Counted from the first letter of the stretch, positions 22,940 through 31,845 are shown. The stretch is DNA of 64,000 nucleotides from Polycyclovorans sp964425915 (GCA_964425915.1 CAYROO010000002.1:310001-374000); one strand, 5' to 3'. Numbers and translations are program-made. The notes: generated by a model not told the origin, from the letters alone.

Positions 22940-23548
22940 CTAGGACGTGGGCGTTGGTTTGGCGCGGTGACGCCGGAGAAACCGGATAGCGCTAAAGGTG
23001 TTGAAACACGTGACGAGTAGCCCTATCGCCGCCAGCAGCAGGCCGACAATCGTGATGCCCTCGGCGAGCGTGATGGCAGTGCCCCCCCAGGAGCTTTCCG
23101 CTCGCGCACCGGCCTGCCATAGGTACATCGAGACCGTTCCAAAGACGAGATAACCCAAGAGGTAACCGAATGCTTCAATACGCAAATGCTTGCCTTGCCG
23201 AGGTGCGAATGCTCGCTCAGCGGGTTGCCACATGACATGTTCGCGGTGCGCATCGTAGGCCTGAAGCACATCAAGTCCCTCCAACTCAAAGGCTTCGATG
23301 ATCTGACCCACTTCGGATGGTGGCACACGCACCCCCAGGCCCCTTTGCATGGCGATTTGCTGCAGCAAGGTGCAGTGCGTCTCTGACGCTACTTTTTGCG
23401 CATTGGCCCAGGCGGTCAGTCGCGCAATTCCAAGGTCGTCTCGCCGATCAATTCGGCCGACGATCCACTGAATGCACCCACCAATGATGGGTAGCACCAC
23501 AAGGACCAGCCCGACCAACCCAAGGCCGGTCCCCTCCGCAACTGCCAT
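22940..23548 (-). CDS. hypothetical membrane protein
   Basis: A 202-residue protein with an N-terminal hydrophobic helix (LGLVGLVLVVLPIIGGCIQWIVG), a soluble middle of about 90 residues and two C-terminal helices (YLLGYLVFGTVSMYLW and TIVGLLLAAIGLLVTCFNTF) before a basic tail. Coding potential is good, but no family is recognised. It lies in the accessory stretch between the barrel fragment and the autotransporter, same strand. Confidence 0.6.
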   Translation of the reverse strand: MAVAEGTGLGLVGLVLVVLPIIGGCIQWIVGRIDRRDDLGIARLTAWANAQKVASETHCTLLQQIAMQRGLGVRVPPSEVGQIIEAFELEGLDVLQAYDAHREHVMWQPAERAFAPRQGKHLRIEAFGYLLGYLVFGTVSMYLWQAGARAESSWGGTAITLAEGITIVGLLLAAIGLLVTCFNTFSAIRFLRRHRAKPTPTS

Positions 23549-23710
23549 CGCTGTTCTCCCAGTTCACCTATTCCGTAAGACGTTTTCAAAATCGATTTCC
23601 GCACATTGGCGAGAACGCCTACGCCAAACGTCGGCGCAGTAACGGAGCGCCCTGTTTCGTACCGCAGACGCTTTCGGCACCAACAAGGGCACATTTCCTA
23701 CCGCCAAAAG
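23549..23710. other. intergenic region upstream of the 22.9 kb membrane protein gene
   Basis: About 160 bases with no gene. A slightly AT-richer part (23570-23605) may hold the promoter of the leftward gene. No other feature is seen. Confidence 0.35.
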
Positions 23711-23742
23711 AAAACGGCAGCTGGGCGAACCCGGCTGCCGTT
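23711..23742 (-). terminator. repeat-type terminator, copy 3, after the autotransporter gene
   Basis: On the minus strand AACGGCAGC-C-GGG, loop UUCG, CCC-A-GCTGCCGTT, followed by TTCTTTT. It lies 32 bases after the autotransporter stop and shares sequence with the copies at 21428 and 22365. Confidence 0.8.
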
Positions 23743-23773
23743 GGGCACATTCGTAACGACCCTTAATCAATTG

Positions 23774-25933
23774 CTACCACCGATAGCGAAACCCCGCGGT
23801 CGCGTTGATGCTGTCGAATTCGTCGCTGAAGGTGCCAGCAAGGCCCAGCAGCACCGCCATGCGGCCGTCCTGGCTGGCCAGGGTGGCGCTGCTTTCCACT
23901 TCGATGAAGCCGCCATCGAGGGTGCTGGCGACCATCGGGCTTTCGGCGCCCTGGTTTTCCAGCGCGGCGGCGGCCTCGCCATCGAATTCGTGGGCGTAGC
24001 GCAGCTGCAAAGCCAGATCGGTGCGGGGTACCAGCCAGCTCAGCCGCTCAGCGGCCAGTCGCAGGCCCAGGCTGCCGCGCAGGCTGGTGGCGGTGTCGTA
24101 GCGCACATCCACGCCCTGCACATTGGGGTCGGTGTCGTCGGCCGCCACACGCAGATCATCAAGGTCGCTGACAACCCACGCCAGGCCCAGCAGCGGCTCC
24201 ACGGCCAGGCGACCGCGCTGCAGGCCGCGCCAGCCGGCTTCCATGCGCAAGCCGTAGGTGGTGATGTCGGTATTGAGGATGGCCGAGTCCGGCTGTAGGT
24301 CCAGCCCCGGCACGTCGGCATCGGCGGTCAGCACGTTCACGCTCAGCACGCTGTCGATGAACCATGTGGGGGTCAGCAGGCTGGCATAGGCGCCGGCCAG
24401 CATGCCCTCCAGGTTGATATCGTTGGGGCTGTCGTCAAATTGGTAATCGACACTGCCATAGCCTGCCATGCCGCCCACCAGCCAACGACGCTCGGCGGTG
24501 CCGCCGATCACGAAGTCACGCCCCAGGCTGAGGTTGAAGACCTCCTGGGTGTAGTCGTTATTGAAGGTGAACACGGCGCCACCCGCGCGCGACACCGGGC
24601 GGGCCTGACGGTCGCCGCTGCCGCTTTCGAGGCGCGCCCAAGCATTGCCTACCTGCGGCTGGCCGGCGGCCAAGGCTTCCCGGATATCGCTCTGGCGGCC
24701 AAACAGCGACCCCGAACCCTGCCGCCAAAGCTGTTGCGCACCATGGGCCAGCAGCGGCATCTGCCACCCGGTGCCGCCCACCACCCCATACAGTTTGTGC
24801 TGCTGGGTGTCGGGGTCATAGGCCAGTGGAAAGATGAAGATGCCCTTGTCGATCACGCCGCCATGGGCGGGGCTGTAGCTGGAGGACTCCGGGCTCAGCA
24901 CGAAGTGGCCGGCGCCGCTGCTGCCGCCGGCCACATCGACAATGACAATGCCTTCCGGATTGAAGGCGCCGCGCTCGCCGCCGTAGATGTCGTATACAAC
25001 CACGGCGGTCTGCCCCTCGGTGCTGCCCCCCTTGAGGTTGAGGCAGTCACTGGCCGGTAAAAACCCGGTATCGGCATCGCGCAGGCTGGCGTCACAGCCG
25101 CCCTGGCGACCGCCCAGATCGGTATCGACAAACAGGCGGCTGCCGGGCAGGCCCTGGAAGGTGGTGCCTTCAGCCGAGAGGATGTCGTCGTTCCACAGGT
25201 CGGTGGAGCGCACGGCTTGTTCCTTGATGCCGGGGACTGCGCCCGCACTCTGCCGCTGAATGAATCGATAGGCGACGCCCAGATAGAGATCCCCCGCGTT
25301 TTCCAGCCGGGTGAGCTGGCTCAGGCGGATCTCGGCCTGCGCCCGTTGCCGAAAGTCCAGCGGCAGTGCGCCCGAGCCAACAGTTTGGGTGCCGGCACCG
25401 ACCCCGATGGCGCCGTCCACCCGCAGCAGGTTATTGCCGCCCCCGAAGTCCAGGGTGGTCAGCACATCGCCCGAGCGGTTCTCCGGTGTATGCAGCCAGC
25501 CGTTGACCTCCAGATGCACCTCGCTGTCGCTGCTGGACAGCTGGTCCACGCCCTGCAGCTCCCAGCGGTTGAAGGCCGCCACGGTTATGGCGCTGGTGGC
25601 GAAGCCGCTCAAATCCACCGCACTGAGCCGTGCCAAGTTCACGAAGCGCTCAGTCTGAAGATTGAAGTTAGGCTCGCCCTCAAGCGGGTAGATCACCTCG
25701 GCATCCATGCGCAAGCTCAGGTGATCGCCGCTGTCGGGCAGGCTGCCACCCGACAGGCTGGCCCGCGCCTGGGAAGAGAGGTTTGGCGCGATGACCGAGC
25801 CGGCAAACACGCAGCTGATGTCGCCGCTGCCGCTACAGCTGAGGCTGGCCTGGGCGCTCGCCGCCGCGGGCAGGCCGAGCAGGCCGACCAGCAGCAGCCC
25901 GCGCCCGGCCGTGAACTTTGAATAGAGCTTCAT
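23774..25933 (-). CDS. autotransporter (type Va secretion)
   Basis: A 719-residue protein with a Sec signal peptide ending near ASAQA (residue 29), a beta-helix-like passenger rich in G/S/V repeats (about 30-440), and a C-terminal beta-barrel translocator (about 440-719). The barrel ends FRYRW, the aromatic end used by the Bam machinery. The linker before the barrel (LAHGAQQLWRQGSGSLFGR) is typical for the family. The passenger has two adjacent Cys-containing segments but no protease motif, so the surface function (adhesion or other) is open. It starts 10 bases after the TonB receptor stop, so the two probably share one transcript. Confidence 0.88.
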   Translation of the reverse strand: MKLYSKFTAGRGLLLVGLLGLPAAASAQASLSCSGSGDISCVFAGSVIAPNLSSQARASLSGGSLPDSGDHLSLRMDAEVIYPLEGEPNFNLQTERFVNLARLSAVDLSGFATSAITVAAFNRWELQGVDQLSSSDSEVHLEVNGWLHTPENRSGDVLTTLDFGGGNNLLRVDGAIGVGAGTQTVGSGALPLDFRQRAQAEIRLSQLTRLENAGDLYLGVAYRFIQRQSAGAVPGIKEQAVRSTDLWNDDILSAEGTTFQGLPGSRLFVDTDLGGRQGGCDASLRDADTGFLPASDCLNLKGGSTEGQTAVVVYDIYGGERGAFNPEGIVIVDVAGGSSGAGHFVLSPESSSYSPAHGGVIDKGIFIFPLAYDPDTQQHKLYGVVGGTGWQMPLLAHGAQQLWRQGSGSLFGRQSDIREALAAGQPQVGNAWARLESGSGDRQARPVSRAGGAVFTFNNDYTQEVFNLSLGRDFVIGGTAERRWLVGGMAGYGSVDYQFDDSPNDINLEGMLAGAYASLLTPTWFIDSVLSVNVLTADADVPGLDLQPDSAILNTDITTYGLRMEAGWRGLQRGRLAVEPLLGLAWVVSDLDDLRVAADDTDPNVQGVDVRYDTATSLRGSLGLRLAAERLSWLVPRTDLALQLRYAHEFDGEAAAALENQGAESPMVASTLDGGFIEVESSATLASQDGRMAVLLGLAGTFSDEFDSINATAGFRYRW

Positions 25934-25943
25934 GGCGGTCTCC

Positions 25944-28900
25944 TCAGAATTGCTTGGTGACGCTCAGGCCCACCAGGCGCGGGTCCAGCGTAAAGACGTT
26001 GGTGGTGAGTCCGGAGTCGTCCGAGTTGAGGAAGCTGCCGGTGATGGGCGCTTCGTCAAACGCGTTCTTCACATAGGCCTCGAAGGTGAGCCCCCAGTCC
26101 GGACGCGACAGCCACAGCGAGAAATTGGTATTGGTCCAGTCGCGCAGGCGGTCGTACTCGGTGTTGTAGACGCGGGCAAAGGATTTGTCCTGCCAGTAGA
26201 AGTCGACGCGTCCGGTGGCTTCCCAGCGCGGGCTCAGGTCTACCCGGTACTGGGCGCCGGTGGCCACCGTCCAGCGCGGCGCGTTCGGGAGCTGGCGGCC
26301 GGAGAGATCCTTACGAAAGCCCTGGCCCGCGTTTGGCGACATGCTGCGGTAGTCGTAGGTGATGTGGGTATCGTTGATCTGCACCTCACCGTCAGGGCCC
26401 AAGCCGAACCCGGTCGGTCCACCGCCGGGGCACAGCGCACCCAGGGGCAGGGTGGCCGCGGGGTCATCGAAGGCCTCCAGCATGGCCTCCACCACCACCG
26501 ACGGGATCACGCAGTTGGAGCTGCTCACCACAAAGGGCTTGGCCACCAGCCACTCATCGATGACATCCCAGGTCTGCACCACGGGATTGCCCTCATCATC
26601 GAGCGTTTCGATGGTGAGCGGCGCGCCCTGCACAGCGTAGGGGCGGTTGCCGCCATCCGTGCGGTCCATCAGGTCCAGTGAGGTCTCACCATTGGCGATG
26701 CGGGTGCGCAGGTGGCCGATGGCGGCATTGAGCTGCAGGTCCGGCGTGGGCGACAGCATCAGCTCCAGCTCGGCGCCCCAGACCGTCGCATCAAAGTTCT
26801 CGTTGGCGGCCGAGCGATCGACGATCTTGCTGACCTGATAGTCGCGGTAGTCGTAGTAGAAGACATTGCCATTGACGATGAGCCCGCCGCCAAACAGCAT
26901 GTTCTTGCTGCCCACCTCGACGGCATTGACGTATTCGGGCTGGAATACCGGCGGTGCCGCGGCCGCGATGCCGCCACTGTTCTCGGCGTTGATCAGGCCG
27001 GCCGGCGGCGCGATGGAGGGCGGATTGGCGCCGCCACCCTTGTAGCCGCGCGACAGTGACAGATACACCAGGGTCTCGTCCCACCAGGGCAGGTTCAGCC
27101 GTGGCTTCCAATCCAGCACGATGCGACCGGTGGGCTCGCGCCACTCCTGGACGATGTCCGGGCTGGCTAGAAAACCACGGCCGCCCGGTGCGTTGCCGGC
27201 AATGGAACAGGCCACCCGTTCGGTCACAGCTCGCCCCAGACAGGCATCCGGCCCATCGCCGGGGCTGATGAAGTCCAGTTCGCGGTAGTCGTTCAACAGC
27301 AGTTGGCTGGGCAGCGGCGTGAATTCCTTGCGGTCCCAGGTGACCCGTACGCCGGCGGTGAGCTTGAGGGTTTCGGTGGCATTCCAGTACAGCTCACCAA
27401 ATACGGCGGAGGAGGTGAGCCGGTAAGGATTGGCGCTGAGGAAGAAGTTGTGGCCCTCGGGGTTGGCGGCCACCGCCTCCAGCGGCTTGGGGTCGACAAA
27501 GACACAGCCCAGCCCCTGGTCGAGACAGCGCGAGCGCTGGGTAACTCCGTCGTAGTTGAAGGGGAAGAAGTGCGTGAGGAGGGTGAGGGCGTTGGCAAAA
27601 ACGAAGTAGTCGTTCTTGGTGCGGAAGCGCGTGTAGTTGGCGCCCAGGCTGAAGTTAACCGGGCCGTCCAGGCTGGATACCAGGCGGAACTCCTGGTTGA
27701 ACTGGCTGCTGGTGCTTTGCGAGATATCCTGCGCCACCAGCGAATCCGAACACTTCAACTGCGGGTCGCAGAAGATGCCGTCGGCCAGCACGCTGGCGCC
27801 GGGGTAGGTGCCGCGCACCTCGGGGTCACAACTGTTGTTGAAGAATCCGGGGAACAGCTCGGCGATGCCGCAGGCCTCGTTGGCATCACTGAAGATGGCG
27901 AAGGCCTGGAAGCGGTTGTAGTCCTGGGTGGAGTACAGCATGTCTTCAACGTAGACCGTCTGCGAGGAGAAGGTAAGGCCGTCGGACCAGTCGTGGTCAA
28001 AACTGAACTCGAAGATGTCGGCCTCGGCCTGATAGGCCGGTTGCAGGGCGGAGTAGATGGTGCGGATGTCACGCGATTGCCCGCGGCCGCGGTAGGGATC
28101 CGGGTTGCAGAGGTCGAGTGGCAGCACATTTCCGTAGATCGCCGCCTCGGCACAGGGCGGGTTGGGATCCGGCGTGGGATTGAAGAAGGAGTTCGGGAAA
28201 TATGGGTTCAAGCCCAGGGTGCCGGCACCGGTGCCGGACAGCGAAAATACGGGCCCGATGAACAGGCCGGAGACGAAGGGCAGCGACATGCCGTTGGGCG
28301 TGCCGTAGGCCCCATGGGCCGCGCCTACGGTATCCGTGGGGTTCAGGCCGGGCGCACCGGTGTCATACAGGGAGCCGGGCAGGCAGCCCTGTGACAGGAA
28401 GGCGCGAAATACGGGAATGACATTGGCGGTGCTGGCATCGCCCACCATGTCGGGGCCCGGGTCGTGATGGCAGAGCTGCTTGGAGGTGCGGACTCGCTGG
28501 TCGTCTTCCTCAAATCGTTCCCACAGCAGGTTGGCGCGGAAGGTGTCGGTGGGCTGCCAGCCGAGGGTGACGCGGCCGGTCCAGAGATCGCGGTTGTCGA
28601 CGTCACTGCCGTCGAACTCGTTGAAGCCAAAGCCGTCGCGCTTGGTGGTGGCGCCCGCCAGACGCAGTGCCACGTTTTCATCCAGCGGGATGTTGGCGTG
28701 GCCCCGATAGCGACGGGCGTTGTAGCTGCCCACTTCCGCCTTCACCTCGGCTGCCCACAAGCCCATTTCCGGCTTGGCGCTGATGACATTGATCACCCCG
28801 GCGGTGGCATTGCGCCCGTACAGCGTGCCCTGGGGACCACGCAGCACTTCAACGCGCTCGATGTCCAGATACTCCTGCTCGAACAGGCGATTGACGATGA

Positions 28901-29606
28901 GGGTGGTGTTGTTGAACGACACCGCCACGCCAGGATCGGTGGTGGCCGACACCGCCTGGGTGCCGATACCGCGAATCTGGAAGTTGTATCCGGTGAAGTT
29001 GGTCTTGCTGAAGGTGACGTTGGGCACCCCTTTCAGCAGGTCGAATCCGCCTTCGATTTTCTGCGCATCCAGCTGTTCCATGGAGAACGCACTGATGGCA
29101 ATGGGCACGTCCTGCAGGCGCTCGGCCTTTTTCTGGCCGGTGACGATGATTTCTTCCACGCCCCCGCGCCGTGCGAGATCAATCCCTTCACCGCCAGCGG
29201 TAGGGTTTGTGGACGCACCGTCCGCACGTCTGATGGCGATGGTGGTGTCGTTTACGGACACCCAGGTGAGATTGGCGTCGTCAATCAGCAGCTGCAGCGC
29301 CGAGGTGGCGGTGAGGGTGCCGACGATGGCCTGCACGGTCTGGCCCTGAGCGCCGGCGGGTTCGTAGACCAGTTGGATGCCGGTCTGTTCGCTGAAGGCG
29401 GTAAGGGCCGCGTCCAGTGAACCGGCGGGGATGTCGAAGCGATGAGTTTGGGCCATCAGGTCGGCCGAGTTCTCGGCGCTGCCGGTGCTGACGGCGGGGG
29501 TGTCCTGCGCGTAGGCGGCAGGGCCTGTAGTGACCAGCGCGGCCATCATGGCCCACGCCATACCCCGTGCGATCCGCGCTAGGCGGGCTCCCTGGAACCG
29601 AATCAT
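25944..29606 (-). CDS. TonB-dependent receptor with STN signalling domain
   Basis: A very large receptor (1220 residues; most are 700-1000). After a signal peptide ending at AYAQ comes an STN domain (about 55-125, FDIPAGSLDAALTAFSEQTG) that talks to a FecR-type anti-sigma factor. A TonB box-like EEIIVTGQ, the plug (LQDVPIAISAFSMEQL through RVEVLRGPQGTLYGRNA) and a 22-strand-type barrel ending in Phe (LVGLSVTKQF) follow. ATG 29606 has AGAGGAG upstream; a longer frame leads through repeat DNA and is rejected. The receptor is divergent from FecI/FecR and heads an operon with the autotransporter. The ligand is unknown and no siderophore genes are nearby. Confidence 0.92.
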   Translation of the reverse strand: MIRFQGARLARIARGMAWAMMAALVTTGPAAYAQDTPAVSTGSAENSADLMAQTHRFDIPAGSLDAALTAFSEQTGIQLVYEPAGAQGQTVQAIVGTLTATSALQLLIDDANLTWVSVNDTTIAIRRADGASTNPTAGGEGIDLARRGGVEEIIVTGQKKAERLQDVPIAISAFSMEQLDAQKIEGGFDLLKGVPNVTFSKTNFTGYNFQIRGIGTQAVSATTDPGVAVSFNNTTLIVNRLFEQEYLDIERVEVLRGPQGTLYGRNATAGVINVISAKPEMGLWAAEVKAEVGSYNARRYRGHANIPLDENVALRLAGATTKRDGFGFNEFDGSDVDNRDLWTGRVTLGWQPTDTFRANLLWERFEEDDQRVRTSKQLCHHDPGPDMVGDASTANVIPVFRAFLSQGCLPGSLYDTGAPGLNPTDTVGAAHGAYGTPNGMSLPFVSGLFIGPVFSLSGTGAGTLGLNPYFPNSFFNPTPDPNPPCAEAAIYGNVLPLDLCNPDPYRGRGQSRDIRTIYSALQPAYQAEADIFEFSFDHDWSDGLTFSSQTVYVEDMLYSTQDYNRFQAFAIFSDANEACGIAELFPGFFNNSCDPEVRGTYPGASVLADGIFCDPQLKCSDSLVAQDISQSTSSQFNQEFRLVSSLDGPVNFSLGANYTRFRTKNDYFVFANALTLLTHFFPFNYDGVTQRSRCLDQGLGCVFVDPKPLEAVAANPEGHNFFLSANPYRLTSSAVFGELYWNATETLKLTAGVRVTWDRKEFTPLPSQLLLNDYRELDFISPGDGPDACLGRAVTERVACSIAGNAPGGRGFLASPDIVQEWREPTGRIVLDWKPRLNLPWWDETLVYLSLSRGYKGGGANPPSIAPPAGLINAENSGGIAAAAPPVFQPEYVNAVEVGSKNMLFGGGLIVNGNVFYYDYRDYQVSKIVDRSAANENFDATVWGAELELMLSPTPDLQLNAAIGHLRTRIANGETSLDLMDRTDGGNRPYAVQGAPLTIETLDDEGNPVVQTWDVIDEWLVAKPFVVSSSNCVIPSVVVEAMLEAFDDPAATLPLGALCPGGGPTGFGLGPDGEVQINDTHITYDYRSMSPNAGQGFRKDLSGRQLPNAPRWTVATGAQYRVDLSPRWEATGRVDFYWQDKSFARVYNTEYDRLRDWTNTNFSLWLSRPDWGLTFEAYVKNAFDEAPITGSFLNSDDSGLTTNVFTLDPRLVGLSVTKQF

Positions 29607-29695
29607 GTGATCTCCTCTTGGTGCACATCCCGACCCGGTGGTCCGGGCCGCTGGGCGGCATTCGTTTGGCGCCGCTATATCGGCTAACGGAGGCT

Positions 29696-29711
29696 GGGGG
29701 GTGATCCCCCC
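29696..29711. promoter_or_regulatory. G6/C6 palindrome upstream of the TonB receptor
   Basis: GGGGGG-TGAT-CCCCCC, 90 bases before the receptor start. It can form a strong 6-base hairpin or serve as a protein site; the position suits a 5' leader element. The role is inferred from position only. Confidence 0.45.
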
Positions 29712-29720
29712 TATGACTTG

Positions 29721-29790
29721 GAGTGATGAGTGCTTAGTGCCGAGTGCCGAGTGCCGAGTGCCGAGTGCCGAGTGCTGGGTGCTGGGTACG
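29721..29790. repeat. heptanucleotide tandem repeat (GAGTGCC type)
   Basis: About ten consecutive 7-base units: GAGTGAT, GAGTGCT, TAGTGCC, four exact GAGTGCC, GAGTGCT, GGGTGCT and GGGTACG. Related units recur at 31737 and 31961. Copy number of such repeats often differs between strains. Confidence 0.9.
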
Positions 29791-30012
29791 CGAGGCCCGA
29801 GCGCGGCCACTTGGCTTGTGGTTTGCCGGTTAGTCGTGCGGCGCTAAGGCAACGGCGGGGCGTTGATGCAGCAGTGTAACGCCCGGGCGTTCCATCATCG
29901 TGGTCTTGGATGATCGGCGTGTCCCAACCTTGAGGGACATGTCGATTTAGTACATCGATGGCTGAATTGAAGGTACGGGACCACGCCCGCGCCCCGTTAT
30001 CTAAGGAATAAA

Positions 30013-30037
30013 GCCGCGCCATCTTTTGTGGCGCGGC
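30013..30037. promoter_or_regulatory. hairpin in the fecI leader
   Basis: GCCGCGCCA-TCTTTTG-TGGCGCGGC, a perfect 9-base stem with a 7-base loop ending 20 bases before the fecI start and 12 before its GGAGG. It could act as a leader structure or as the terminator of an upstream short transcript. Confidence 0.45.
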
Positions 30038-30057
30038 GCGGATAAAAGGCGGAGGCG

Positions 30058-30708
30058 ATGGATGACACGAGTGTGCCGGTTGACAGCGGACTCCGGCCGC
30101 CGGAGCCTTGGGGTCCTGCCCCAAGGCCCAGGATGGCGCGCATGGAGGAGCCCGTGAAACCGGCGTTGCAGGCCCCGGTGGCAGCGGCGTCAACCGACGT
30201 ATCGCCGGTATCGTTTGCGGCGTTCATCCAATTGCACCATGTGGACCTCGTCCGCTTTCTGCGTGCTCGCGTTCCCAATGAAGAGGACGCACAAGATTTG
30301 GCACAGGAGTGCTACGCACGCTTGCTGCGATACCAGCACGATCACGACACCACGTCGCTGCAGTTTCTGCTGTTCCGTATTGCCCGCAACCTGCTTACCG
30401 ATGCCTGGCGCTCACGCAAGGCGCAGCACCAGGACGAGCATGTGCCGGTGGACGACCTGGAGCTGGAGGCCCCGCAGCCCACCCAGCTGGACTGCATTCA
30501 CGGCGAACAGCAGATCAACGTGATCAAGAACGTGATTCGCCGCCTGCCGCCGCGCTGCCAGGCGGTGTTCGTGTTCAGCCGTATCGACGGCCTCAGCCAC
30601 AACGAGATTGCCCGGCGCTGCGGCATCAGCACGCGCGCCGTGGAAAAACACATCACCAAGGCGCTCGCGGCCTGCCGCGCAGCACTGGGTGAGGACGACC
30701 ACCCATGA
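30058..30708 (+). CDS. fecI: FecI-type ECF sigma factor
   Basis: A 216-residue iron-starvation-type ECF sigma factor. Region 2 appears in FIQLHHVDLVRFLRARVPNEEDAQDLAQECYARL and region 4 in LPPRCQAVFVFSRIDGLSHNEIARRCGISTRAVEKHI, whose final part is characteristic of FecI. The first 45 residues are a variable, Pro-rich extension. The ATG at 30058 has GGAGG close upstream; ATG 30133 is an alternative. Its stop overlaps the fecR start (ATGA). It is expected to transcribe the divergent receptor-autotransporter operon when the receptor is occupied. Confidence 0.9.
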   Translation: MDDTSVPVDSGLRPPEPWGPAPRPRMARMEEPVKPALQAPVAAASTDVSPVSFAAFIQLHHVDLVRFLRARVPNEEDAQDLAQECYARLLRYQHDHDTTSLQFLLFRIARNLLTDAWRSRKAQHQDEHVPVDDLELEAPQPTQLDCIHGEQQINVIKNVIRRLPPRCQAVFVFSRIDGLSHNEIARRCGISTRAVEKHITKALAACRAALGEDDHP

Positions 30709-31733
30709 CCCACCACGAACTCGACACCCCACCTGTGGACCCCCACGAGACCCACCCCATCGCCGCCGAAGCAGAGCGCCGCTTCGTACGCTGCCTGTCG
30801 CCGGATTGCAGCGCCGAGGAACACGCCGAGACCGCGCAGTGGCGCCTCGCCAGTGCAGCACATGAGGCGGCGTACCAGCAGGTGCGGGCACTGTGGCGTG
30901 CCAGCCGCGCGCTCGCGAGCGACCCCGACGCCATGATGCTGCGCAAGGGTGCCGAATCCCATGAGCGGCGGCTGCGTGGCGAAGGCCGGGCGAGAAGCCG
31001 CCGGCTGCGTCAGGCGCTGGCGGCCGGCGTGGCGGCGGTGGCACTGGCCTGGGGCGGTTGGCAGGGCGGGCTGTTCGACGTGCTGCGTGCGCCCCCGGTG
31101 ATGGCAGACCATCAGTTTGAAACCGCGGTGGGCGAGCTGCGAGTAGCGGCGTTGGCGGACGGCTCGGAGGTGGTGCTCAACACCGGCACGGCGGTGGAAG
31201 CCCACCTTGATCGCCAGCACCGCGCCGTCACCCTGCGCAGCGGCGAGGCCCTGTTTGATGTGGCGCACGACCGCCGTCGGCCCTTTGTGGTGGCGGTGGG
31301 CGAGGACACGGTAACCGCCTTGGGCACGCGCTTCCAGGTGCGCCACACTGGCGACGACGCGGTGGTCACCCTGTTTGAGGGCAAGGTGCGCATTGCCCGC
31401 GCCGACGGCAGCGCGCGTGATCTGGTGCCGGGCGAGCGTGCCCTGCTGGCCGCCACCGGCGGCATTGCCGTCAGCCGGGTGCAGGTGGAGGACGCCGATG
31501 CCTGGTCCCGCGGCTGGCTGGTGTTTCGCAACGAGCCGCTTTCGGCGGTGGTGGCCGAAGTGAATCGCTACGCCACCACGCCCATTGCACTGGCCGACCC
31601 AGCGCTGGGCAACCTGCGCCTGAGCGGCAACTTCCGGGTGGGCGACAGTGCCTCCATGGCCTCGGCGATGGCGGCACTGCTGCCGCTGCGGGTGACGACG
31701 CAGGGTGAGGGGCTGGCGTTGGCGGAGAAGTGA
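30705..31733 (+). CDS. fecR: FecR-type transmembrane regulator
   Basis: A 342-residue inner-membrane signal transducer. The N-terminal cytoplasmic domain (1-100) should bind the sigma factor; the membrane helix is ALAAGVAAVALAWGGWQGG (about 106-124). The periplasmic FecR domain shows FETAVGELRVAALADGSEVVLNTGT and ALGTRFQVRH, and the last 70 residues form an STN-like fold (WLVFRNEPLSAVVAEVNRY). Overlap with fecI by 4 bases indicates coupling. With the STN domain on the receptor this completes a cell-surface signalling set. Confidence 0.9.
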   Translation: MTHHELDTPPVDPHETHPIAAEAERRFVRCLSPDCSAEEHAETAQWRLASAAHEAAYQQVRALWRASRALASDPDAMMLRKGAESHERRLRGEGRARSRRLRQALAAGVAAVALAWGGWQGGLFDVLRAPPVMADHQFETAVGELRVAALADGSEVVLNTGTAVEAHLDRQHRAVTLRSGEALFDVAHDRRRPFVVAVGEDTVTALGTRFQVRHTGDDAVVTLFEGKVRIARADGSARDLVPGERALLAATGGIAVSRVQVEDADAWSRGWLVFRNEPLSAVVAEVNRYATTPIALADPALGNLRLSGNFRVGDSASMASAMAALLPLRVTTQGEGLALAEK

Positions 31734-31736
31734 GGC

Positions 31737-31757
31737 GTGAGGGCTGAGGGCTGAGGG
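31737..31757. repeat. short heptamer repeat (CTGAGGG type)
   Basis: Three 7-base units GTGAGGG, CTGAGGG, CTGAGGG directly after the fecR stop codon. They resemble the heptamer units at 29721 and 31961. Confidence 0.75.
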
Positions 31758-31772
31758 TTGCGACCACACCGC

Positions 31773-31845
31773 CGTCATGCCCGACTTCAACGGGCATCCA
31801 GGCCGCACCGTCGCAGGTGGATCCCGGCTCAAGGCCGGGATGACG
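31773..31845. repeat. dispersed palindromic intergenic unit, copy 1
   Basis: Starts CGTCATGCCCGACT, contains the hairpin GCCCG...CGGGC and the hairpin ATCCCGGC...GCCGGGAT, and ends GGGATGACG, so its ends are inverted repeats. Other copies start at 31862, 34085, 34175 and (diverged) 55304. Confidence 0.85.

Larger units (their letters stand above)
29607..30057. other. 450-base divergent region between TonB receptor and fecI
   Basis: No gene can be supported here. It holds a heptamer repeat block, a G6/C6 palindrome and a hairpin before fecI. Promoters for the receptor (minus strand) and for fecI-fecR (plus strand) must both lie within it. Longer open frames crossing it on the minus strand are repeat translations. 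Confidence 0.6.

Noticed and set aside
21428..23742. Integron cassette array with attC sites around the toxin-antitoxin modules
   Set aside because: The repeated hairpins resemble intrinsic terminators with UUCG loops; no RYYYAAC/GTTRRRY pair, integrase or regular cassette spacing was found.
29607..29810. 68-residue N-terminal extension of the TonB receptor
   Set aside because: It translates repeat DNA, while ATG 29606 has AGAGGAG and begins a proper signal peptide.
29711..30193. A 160-codon open frame on the minus strand before fecI
   Set aside because: It overlaps the fecI start region and runs through the heptamer block, which gives a repeat peptide (HSALGTR-like); no start site or family support.
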